5,171 nucleotides of DNA from an uncultured Ruminococcus sp. GTDB lineage: Bacteria > Bacillota > Clostridia > Oscillospirales > Ruminococcaceae. The translations under genes and the position numbers were made by a program. The stretch spans positions 1-5,171 of the forward strand of contig CAMHMM010000162.1 of the NCBI GenBank assembly GCA_946186215.1. Reading direction: 5' to 3'. The notes beneath the pieces were generated by a model that had not been told where the DNA came from, did no database searches, and saw nothing but the letters and a program-made list of their open reading frames with translations. Of the stretch, positions 1-4,624 are shown in pieces (positions within the stretch are counted from its first letter, which is position 1; each line of letters starts with the position of its first letter).

Positions 1-1
1 G

Positions 2-934
2 GAGCATGTCGTAGGAGAGCTGTATGCCGCACGCTACTATACCGAGGAAAAAAGGCAGACCATCACAAAGATCTGCGATGATATGAAGTCTGAATACTAT
101 GTGCTGATAGACGGCGCAGACTGGCTTACAGCAGAGGGAAGGGCACTTCTGAAGGAAAAGCTTGATAAGATGGAATTTTTTATCGGTGCTGATGAGCCTC
201 ATGAGATAGATCCCGCTGATGCCGATGTGATAAAAGGCTCTGTACTGCAGACCTTGATCAGCTTCAGCTCATCCGGGATCAAAAAGCAGTTTGAAGATCT
301 TGAAAAGCCGCCTTCACACAACGGATTTGAACTGATGGCTGCGAGCACCATAAATGCCTGCTATTCACGGCACCACAACTGCATCAATATCACAGCGGGC
401 ATCACAAACTATCCCATGTACGATGAAAATGCTGATTATTACACTAATCTGGGCAGGATAGGCTCAATTATCGGCCATGAGATCTCCCACGCCTTTGACA
501 GCGGTGGAGTAAAATACGATGCCAACGGAAATCTCCGTCCCGATGCCATGCCCGAGGCTGATATAAAGGCTTTTGAGGAAAGACAGCAGAAGGTGATAGA
601 GTATTACGATTCCTTCACGGTGCTGGGAAGCCATGTAAAGGGAAAGCTCACACTTGCTGAAAATTTTGCGGATATAAGCGGTGTGCAGTGCGCTCTTGCG
701 ATAGCCAAAACTCTCGAAAACCAGAAAACCGTGCTTGAAAACTATGCCCGTGTGTGGATGAGCCTTGAACAGGATACCCTGGCAAAGACCATGCTCGAAA
801 ATGATGTGCATGCGCCGTCTATGGTACGCATAAATGCAGTAGTAGCCTGCTTTGATGAATTCTATGATATATACGGAGTCAAAGAGGGAGATCCTATGTA
901 TGTAGCTCCCGAGGAAAGGGTCCGCAGGTGGTAA
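2..934 (+). CDS. M13 family zinc metallopeptidase (neprilysin/PepO-like), 5'-truncated
   Basis: This is the C-terminal 310 residues of an M13 endopeptidase. The frame is open to the left edge, so the ATG at 83 is internal and not the start; the codons before it (EHVVGELYAARYY) look like normal family sequence. Counting from base 2, the visible catalytic set is complete. It has NACY at residues 118-121 (NAxY substrate-binding motif), HEISH at 159-163 (two zinc histidines and the catalytic Glu), and ENFAD at 220-224 (third zinc ligand Glu plus Asp). His270 and Arg276 in HAPSMVR have the spacing of neprilysin His711/Arg717. It ends in the usual short tail, ERVRRW. M13 enzymes are commonly about 630-750 residues, so roughly half is missing, including any signal peptide or membrane anchor. 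Family members cleave small peptides, often outside the membrane; the substrate here is unknown. The stop lies one base before the permease start, which implies an operon and translational coupling. The family call is very secure. Confidence 0.95.
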   Translation, partial: EHVVGELYAARYYTEEKRQTITKICDDMKSEYYVLIDGADWLTAEGRALLKEKLDKMEFFIGADEPHEIDPADADVIKGSVLQTLISFSSSGIKKQFEDLEKPPSHNGFELMAASTINACYSRHHNCINITAGITNYPMYDENADYYTNLGRIGSIIGHEISHAFDSGGVKYDANGNLRPDAMPEADIKAFEERQQKVIEYYDSFTVLGSHVKGKLTLAENFADISGVQCALAIAKTLENQKTVLENYARVWMSLEQDTLAKTMLENDVHAPSMVRINAVVACFDEFYDIYGVKEGDPMYVAPEERVRRW

Positions 935-935
935 T

Positions 936-3374
936 ATGCTTCTGAAATATACACTCAAGAATATTTTTTCAAAGCCCGGCAGGCTCATCATCATAATGAT
1001 ATGTATGTCCGTAGCGTGCTGTGCCGCTTTTGTGGCTGTCGATTTCGGCGGCAGCATGAAAGGACTTATGCAGAATATGCTGGGCAGTCTGGGCGGTACC
1101 TCTGATTATATAGCGACCTACAGAGGGACAGACGGTATCACAGACAAGACCTTTGAAGGAATGCCTGAATGCAGGTATGTAGGATTTAAAGGCTTCACAA
1201 AGCAGGAGTACAGACGGGATGAAAAGCTGTACACCTATGCCATAACGGACACGATATCCATATACACCTACACTGATGCGGAAAACGCACGGCGTATGAA
1301 TATCATTCCCGGTGAAGCTATCTGTTCAAACGGCGAGGCGGCCATAGGAAAAAGATACAGCGACAAATACGGGTATAAAGTGGGAGACACCATATTTCTT
1401 GAAGACATTGAGAATAACGAACATCCTTTCACCGTAAGCAGTGTCTTTGAAGAACCCACATCATCATCAATCAGATATATGGTGGTGATCACATCTGAGG
1501 ATTTTACAAGCCTGCGCGGAGAAAGCCCGTTTATAGGAGCATATATTGATGTGCTCAATGATGACGAGCGCGATGAGTTCAAGGAGCGCATGGAAAAGGA
1601 ACGCCCCAATGTATCAATGATGAATATGTTTTTCACTGCCGATCAGCTCCAGTTATATGATGAATATGCAAAGATAGTGTTTCTGGTCTTCGTGCTGGTT
1701 TTTGTCCTTGTTCTCTTTGTAATGGTGAGCTTTACCGAAAAGATCATTACAGAAAGGATGTCGGTCATCGGAACGCTGCGCAGTATAGGTATGTCCATGC
1801 GAAAGACCACCTTCATACTTCTGTTTGAAAATGTGCTCTACGGAGCCAGCGGCAGTATTCTCGGCCTGATAATATATCTGATCGCAAGACAGGTCTATTT
1901 CCACTTAAACGGAGATGCCTTCGGTATCAGCGCTTCGGATGTAAAGATCACATGGCCGATGGTTCCTGTTGTTATACTTTGCGCTGTACTGATACAGGTG
2001 CTTATTCCTCTCAAGGAGGTACTCAAGGCCGTAAATACCTCTATAAGAGATATCATATTCGACACCCGTGACAGTGAATACAAGATATCCCTCAAAAAGA
2101 CTGCTGCAGGTGCGGTATGTATAGTGCTCGGCCTGACACTCGGTTTTTCATCCAAGATCGCCTATGTGTCCGGCACAGGCATACTTCTCATAATAGTCGG
2201 TGCTGCATTTTCCATACAGTTTATCGTAAGAAAGCTCACTCTTTTTCTTTCCGGAGTGTTCGGGAAAAGGAATATGCCTGTAGCAGAGCTTGCCGCAGCT
2301 GAAACAGGCAGCAAAAAGCCCAATTCGGGCAATGCTGTCCTGACCGTTGCCGCGGTATCAGCCGCAGCAGCTATATTCATTGTGGTAAATTCCATGATCG
2401 TTACATTAAACAAGGTGCCGTATGATGCAGACATAATCGTGACTGCAAATGCCCTTAAAACTGCGAAATATGATTATCTGCAGGAGATCGGGGGTGTCTC
2501 GGATCTGGAGCTTATCTATAATGATGCGGAAACAATAAAGAGCTTAAAGGATGATCACGAGTATGATGTGAGTATCCTGTCCCTGCCCTCCAAAGGAATG
2601 TTCAGGTCAATGGGAGAGCTTCCTTCCGGGATAGGGAAGTATGAAATGCTCATAGACGAACCGGCGGCAAACAAAATGGGACTGGCAGAAGGCGACACCG
2701 CAGAGATCATTTTCCATAGCTCCAGTGTATTTCCGATAAAACAGACACTGACCGTAAAGATGATAACGAAAGAGACATTTTTCGCCTCGGAAGGCACACT
2801 GGTGCTTTCACAGGATCTGTACAAGGAGCTTTTCGTAGACAAGCCTGCTCTGATACTTATAAAGGCAGACGATACAGCTGCTGCCATGAAAGCTGTTGAG
2901 CCCACATTTACCTCCGGTGAATATGTACAGACACTGCAGGAATACATCAAGGAATCCAAAAAGCAAAGCCAGAAGCTCGTAGCTGTAATGCTCGCCATAA
3001 TGGCAGCATCCATTGCGATGACTCTGATAGGTATATCAGGAAATCAGCTGATAGGCTTTGAAGCCCGCAAGAAGGAATATGCAATGCTTCATTCCTGCGC
3101 CTGCTCACAGTCAAAGATAATACGGCTCATCCTTGCGGAAAATGCGATGCTGTTCGGTATATCCTGCATTGCGGCGGGTATGGTGTGCATCCCTGTTTCC
3201 GTACTGATCTCAAGGATACTCCGATATACTAATCTGGGCATAAATATTGATATAAAATACAATATGCTGTTCTTATGCATCATCGCCCTCTGGCTGATAA
3301 CGATGCTCACATCACTGTCGCCGATAAACCGCCTTAAAAAAATGAATACCGCTATGGAACTCAAATACGAATAA
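936..3374 (+). CDS. ABC transporter permease with two FtsX/MacB-type domains
   Basis: This 812-residue integral membrane protein should pair with the ATPase encoded downstream. Hydrophobic segments suggest 10 TM helices: about 16-36, 246-267, 292-318, 341-360, 389-404, 412-433, 467-490, 681-703, 729-757 and 776-796. The layout is a duplicated FtsX unit, each with one TM, a large external domain (about 37-245 and 491-680) and three TMs, joined by a two-helix linker. The first external domain resembles the MacB periplasmic core (GEAAIGKRYSDKYGYKVGD, then PFTVSSVF). After TM2, ITERMSVIGTLRSIGMS is the typical FtsX coupling segment; the second copy (FEARKKEYAMLHSCACS) is more diverged. FtsX-type permeases work as tripartite exporters, lipoprotein extractors, peptide-antibiotic detoxifiers or regulators of cell-wall hydrolases, and the sequence does not settle which. 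It differs from BceB, which has a single large external domain between TM7 and TM8. The start is one base after the peptidase stop, with AGGTGG at 926-931 as ribosome binding site. Confidence 0.93.
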   Translation: MLLKYTLKNIFSKPGRLIIIMICMSVACCAAFVAVDFGGSMKGLMQNMLGSLGGTSDYIATYRGTDGITDKTFEGMPECRYVGFKGFTKQEYRRDEKLYTYAITDTISIYTYTDAENARRMNIIPGEAICSNGEAAIGKRYSDKYGYKVGDTIFLEDIENNEHPFTVSSVFEEPTSSSIRYMVVITSEDFTSLRGESPFIGAYIDVLNDDERDEFKERMEKERPNVSMMNMFFTADQLQLYDEYAKIVFLVFVLVFVLVLFVMVSFTEKIITERMSVIGTLRSIGMSMRKTTFILLFENVLYGASGSILGLIIYLIARQVYFHLNGDAFGISASDVKITWPMVPVVILCAVLIQVLIPLKEVLKAVNTSIRDIIFDTRDSEYKISLKKTAAGAVCIVLGLTLGFSSKIAYVSGTGILLIIVGAAFSIQFIVRKLTLFLSGVFGKRNMPVAELAAAETGSKKPNSGNAVLTVAAVSAAAAIFIVVNSMIVTLNKVPYDADIIVTANALKTAKYDYLQEIGGVSDLELIYNDAETIKSLKDDHEYDVSILSLPSKGMFRSMGELPSGIGKYEMLIDEPAANKMGLAEGDTAEIIFHSSSVFPIKQTLTVKMITKETFFASEGTLVLSQDLYKELFVDKPALILIKADDTAAAMKAVEPTFTSGEYVQTLQEYIKESKKQSQKLVAVMLAIMAASIAMTLIGISGNQLIGFEARKKEYAMLHSCACSQSKIIRLILAENAMLFGISCIAAGMVCIPVSVLISRILRYTNLGINIDIKYNMLFLCIIALWLITMLTSLSPINRLKKMNTAMELKYE

Positions 3375-3385
3375 AGGAGAACACT

Positions 3386-4060
3386 ATGGAACCGATAATG
3401 AAAGCAGAGCATATCAGCAAGACCTTCGGAACGGGAGAAGCGGAAACAAGAGTGCTCTCCGATGTTTCACTGGAGATACAGAAGGGCGAATTCGCCTCGC
3501 TTATGGGTGAATCGGGCAGCGGAAAATCCACGCTTTTATACCTCATGGGCGGTCTTGATACACAGTATGACGGCAATATCTATATCGCAGGGCAGAAAAT
3601 GACCGGGATGAAAGAATCGGAAATGTCCGCACTCCGTCTTTCCAAAATAGGCTTTGTATTTCAGTTCTACAATCTGATACAGAACCTGTCCGTTGAGGAT
3701 AATATCCTGCTGCCAATAAAAATGGCAGGAAAGGCCGTACCCGGGTACAAGGAAAAATTAGAGGATATACTGGAAATAACAGGCCTTACCGCAAAGAGAA
3801 AGTCAAAACCCTCACAGCTTTCGGGCGGTCAGCAGCAGAGAGTGTCCATTGCAAGAGCCGTCCTTTCCGAGCCCGAGATACTCCTTGCCGATGAACCCAC
3901 AGGAAACCTTGACAGCAAGTCCACAACGGAGATCATGGAGCTTTTCAAGCGTATCAACGCTGAAAAGAACATCACGATACTGCAGGTAACTCACTCCGCC
4001 GACACTGCGGAATACGGAAACCGTGTGATACGCCTTGACAGCGGCAAGCTGGTGGGGTAA
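3386..4060 (+). CDS. ABC transporter ATP-binding protein (LolD/MacB class)
   Basis: This 224-residue cytoplasmic ATPase is full length for a stand-alone ABC nucleotide-binding domain of the FtsE/LolD/MacB class. All motifs are intact: Walker A GESGSGKST (41-49), Q-loop FQFYNL with Gln93, signature LSGGQ (145-149), Walker B ILLADEP (165-171, catalytic Glu170), D-loop GNLDS (173-177) and switch His203. The FQFYNLIQNLSVEDNILLP stretch is typical of partners of FtsX-like permeases. It should energise the two-domain permease just upstream; the 10-TM permease probably binds a dimer of this protein. The start ATG at 3386 has a strong AAGGAG at 3374-3379 that overlaps the permease stop codon, so the two genes are translated as a pair. 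The order permease then ATPase is the reverse of many BceAB-type loci. The substrate is unknown. Confidence 0.95.
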   Translation: MEPIMKAEHISKTFGTGEAETRVLSDVSLEIQKGEFASLMGESGSGKSTLLYLMGGLDTQYDGNIYIAGQKMTGMKESEMSALRLSKIGFVFQFYNLIQNLSVEDNILLPIKMAGKAVPGYKEKLEDILEITGLTAKRKSKPSQLSGGQQQRVSIARAVLSEPEILLADEPTGNLDSKSTTEIMELFKRINAEKNITILQVTHSADTAEYGNRVIRLDSGKLVG

Positions 4061-4090
4061 AAGCAGGAAAATATATTGATATAATAGCCG

Positions 4091-4122
4091 CCGCCGTTCT
4101 TATCAAGCCATAAGAACGGCGG
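4091..4122 (+). terminator. Perfect 13-bp hairpin after the ABC operon, likely 3' end or transcript-stabilising structure
   Basis: The arms CCGCCGTTCTTAT (4091-4103) and ATAAGAACGGCGG (4110-4122) are perfectly complementary around a 6-base loop, CAAGCC. The hairpin starts 30 bases after the ATPase stop and ends 36 bases before the next promoter, where an operon terminator belongs. Neither side has a proper T-run (TTACGGTCTG follows on the + strand), so it may be a weak or Rho-assisted terminator, or a 3' end protected after processing. The structure itself is certain; the function is inferred. Confidence 0.6.
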
Positions 4123-4158
4123 TTACGGTCTGTCCCGCAAAAATTCATAATTTATTTA

Positions 4159-4187
4159 TTGATTTGTTCCGCTCAGTGTGATATAAT
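4159..4187 (+). promoter_or_regulatory. Sigma-A type promoter with extended -10 for the leader/rsgA transcript
   Basis: The -35 is TTGATT (4159-4164, four of six consensus bases). A 17-base spacer separates it from a perfect -10, TATAAT (4182-4187), preceded by TG at 4179-4180, giving the extended -10 form TGnTATAAT. The surrounding DNA is AT-rich. Transcription would start near 4194, giving an untranslated leader of about 330 bases before the GTPase start codon. This is the only strong promoter seen in the window and it separates the GTPase from the ABC operon. Confidence 0.8.
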
Positions 4188-4220
4188 CTGATAAATTCAA
4201 AAACGAAAGGAGTTTTTTCG

Positions 4221-4253
4221 ATGACTGTTTTTTATGAGGTAAGCGAAACATAA
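4221..4253 (+). CDS. Leader peptide MTVFYEVSET (10 aa)
   Basis: ATG at 4221 is preceded by AAAGGAG (4206-4212) at eight-base spacing, about as good a ribosome binding site as any in the window, and ends at TAA 4251-4253 after ten codons. It lies about 27 bases from the predicted transcript start and only 11 bases before the first protector-stem base (4265). A ribosome paused at the end of this ORF would therefore cover or abut that stem. It has no run of a single amino acid that would point to an amino-acid operon, so sensing of general translation impairment or a drug is more plausible than tRNA starvation. I do not recognise the peptide from a known leader family. Confidence 0.7.
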   Translation: MTVFYEVSET

Positions 4254-4264
4254 AACTTAATACC

Positions 4265-4306
4265 GGCACATAGGCTCGCAGGGGGATACCCCTTTGTTGC
4301 TGTGCC
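4265..4306 (+). promoter_or_regulatory. Protector (anti-antiterminator) hairpin, segments 1:2
   Basis: GGCACA (4265-4270) pairs with TGTGCC (4301-4306). Inside it, GGGG (4281-4284) pairs with CCCC (4289-4292) around a GATA loop, and GCA (4278-4280) can pair with TGC (4298-4300). Forming this fold uses up 4290-4305, the strand needed for the antiterminator, and so leaves the downstream terminator free. The 5' arm begins just beyond the leader-peptide stop, where a stalled ribosome could block it. Confidence 0.65.
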
Positions 4307-4361
4307 ATTTTGGTGACCTTTCGTGAATACTATAACTTTCGGTTGTAGCACACTCAAAGGG
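4290..4361 (+). promoter_or_regulatory. Alternative antiterminator pairing, segments 2:3
   Basis: CCCTTTG (4290-4296) is complementary to CAAAGGG (4355-4361), seven pairs. TGTGC (4301-4305) is complementary to GCACA (4348-4352), five more. They are separated by a small asymmetric internal loop (4297-4300 against 4353-4354). These 12 Watson-Crick pairs occupy the whole 5' arm, the loop and the first three bases of the 3' arm of the terminator, so terminator and antiterminator cannot coexist. Co-linear order of both helices makes chance unlikely. Confidence 0.65.
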
Positions 4362-4373
4362 TGTGTTATTTTT
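4347..4373 (+). terminator. Intrinsic terminator (attenuator), segments 3:4
   Basis: CACACTC (4349-4355) and GGGTGTG (4359-4365) form a seven-pair stem (one G-U) with an AAA loop. It is extendable by two pairs at the base, A4347-T4367 and G4348-T4366. The stem runs straight into the T-rich tract TTATTTTT (4366-4373). It sits about 155 bases after the predicted transcript start and about 155 bases before the GTPase start, so it would end transcription before the gene. The stem is of moderate strength, as expected for a conditional terminator. Confidence 0.72.
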
Positions 4374-4380
4374 ATGCCCA

Positions 4381-4421
4381 GCCGCAGGAAGCACCCACAA
4401 TCAAAGGCCGCTTCCTGCGGC
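4381..4421 (+). other. Perfect 12-bp hairpin in the leader downstream of the attenuator
   Basis: GCCGCAGGAAGC (4381-4392) and GCTTCCTGCGGC (4410-4421) are perfectly complementary around a 17-base loop. The bases just after the stem (ATTTCTGTG) are only weakly T-rich and the real T-run (4433-4437) is 11 bases away. It is therefore a poor intrinsic terminator by itself. It may be a second, weaker termination point or a stability or pausing element. The pairing is certain and the role unknown. Confidence 0.6.
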
Positions 4422-4427
4422 ATTTCT

Positions 4428-4445
4428 GTGCCTTTTTGAAGGCAC
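4428..4445 (+). other. Short hairpin just upstream of the second ribosome binding site
   Basis: GTGCCTT (4428-4434) pairs perfectly with AAGGCAC (4439-4445) around TTTG. An alternative uses CTGTG (4426-4430) with CACAG (4448-4452), which also spans this hairpin. The hairpin ends 10 bases before GAAAGGAG at 4455 and may influence ribosome access there. Confidence 0.5.
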
Positions 4446-4471
4446 CTCACAGATGAAAGGAGATGTTTCGT

Positions 4472-4624
4472 ATGAGAGTGATTTATATGAAGATGACCAT
4501 ACAAACAATAACGGAGGATACAGGAATTGAATTTAACAGATTACGGCTTTATGCCAGATATGATGCCGCAGGATGCACAGGGTATCCCGGCAAGAGTGAC
4601 CGCTGTCCACAGAGAGCGGTATGA
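4472..4624 (+). CDS. Possible 50-aa overlapping ORF with strong ribosome binding site, uncertain
   Basis: ATG at 4472 follows AAAGGAG (4456-4462) at nine-base spacing, and the frame runs 50 codons (start MRVIYMKMTIQTITEDTG) to TGA at 4622-4624. It overlaps the first 98 bases of the GTPase gene in a different frame. The part after about residue 18 is the GTPase gene read out of frame and looks like non-natural sequence (Cys-, Arg- and Tyr-rich). So either only its initiation matters (a second leader ORF that loads ribosomes near the GTPase start), or this is a vestigial start left from another gene once placed behind the attenuator. No homology is recognised. Confidence 0.3.
   Translation: MRVIYMKMTIQTITEDTGIEFNRLRLYARYDAAGCTGYPGKSDRCPQRAV
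4513..4517 (+). promoter_or_regulatory. Ribosome binding site selecting the TTG start of the GTPase
   Basis: GGAGG lies nine bases before TTG at 4527. The frame is closed upstream by TAA at 4509-4511. The protein from TTG begins LNLTDYGF, which fits the N-terminus of long-form RsgA proteins. The next in-frame ATG (4551) has no comparable ribosome binding site and would drop that segment, so TTG is preferred. Confidence 0.75.

Larger units (their letters stand above)
4204..4323 (+). promoter_or_regulatory. Long-range pairing that could hide the leader Shine-Dalgarno
   Basis: CGAAAGG at 4204-4210, which includes the AAAGG core of the leader ribosome binding site, is exactly complementary over seven bases to CCTTTCG at 4317-4323. 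The pairing would enclose the leader ORF and the protector hairpin in one closed domain and shut off leader translation. A competing local hairpin is also possible (CGAAA 4204-4208 with TTTCG 4216-4220). Seven-base matches can arise by chance, so this is a suggestion only. Confidence 0.4.
4205..4475 (+). repeat. Two near-identical translation-initiation modules
   Basis: The first copy is 4205-4224 and the second 4455-4475. Both read GAAAGGAG, four variable bases, TTCG, then ATGA, with one extra T before the ATG in the second copy. The copies lie about 250 bases apart, one at each end of the folded leader. Each also has GAAA and TTTC flanking the Shine-Dalgarno core, so both can form the same tiny hairpin. 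The matching suggests that the two sites are seen by the same anti-Shine-Dalgarno sequence or arose by duplication. Confidence 0.6.
4194..4526 (+). promoter_or_regulatory. Long 5' leader with ribosome-mediated attenuator architecture
   Basis: This stretch between the promoter and the GTPase holds no ordinary gene but dense RNA structure. In order it contains a leader-peptide ORF with strong ribosome binding site (4206-4253), a protector hairpin (4265-4306), an intrinsic terminator (4347-4373), two more hairpins (4381-4421 and 4428-4445), a second strong ribosome binding site (4455-4462) and the GTPase ribosome binding site (4513-4517). Segment 4290-4305 can pair either inside the protector hairpin or with the terminator's 5' arm, so the two states exclude each other. 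No T-box consensus or riboswitch aptamer I know is recognisable. The start coordinate is estimated from the -10 box. Confidence 0.75.

Noticed and set aside
83..85. ATG at 83 as the start of the peptidase
   Set aside because: The reading frame is open to the left edge, and the 27 upstream codons (EHVVGELYAARYYTEEKRQ...) fit the M13 family. The gene begins outside the window.
2117..2302. 61-codon + strand ORF inside the permease gene
   Set aside because: It is in a different frame within the continuous permease coding sequence, is rich in Arg, Ser and His, and has no supporting initiation signal.
4261..4375. T-box or metabolite riboswitch
   Set aside because: I see no T-box core sequence or specifier-loop layout and no riboswitch aptamer motif that I can recognise. 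A leader ORF with its own strong ribosome binding site explains the layout better.
4323..4439. 38-codon ORF from GTG 4323 (VNTITFGCSTLK...) through the terminator and the next hairpin
   Set aside because: It has a weak ribosome binding site (GGTG) and a GTG start, its sequence is dictated by the RNA stems, and it shows no protein-like composition.
4232..4504. 90-codon minus-strand ORF across the intergenic region
   Set aside because: It lies over the attenuator stems, has no convincing ribosome binding site or recognisable protein features, and runs against the strong + strand promoter and leader.
4551..4553. ATG 4551 as the rsgA start
   Set aside because: It has no good ribosome binding site at proper distance, and it would remove the LNLTDYGF segment that fits the family's N-terminus. 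TTG 4527 with GGAGG is better.
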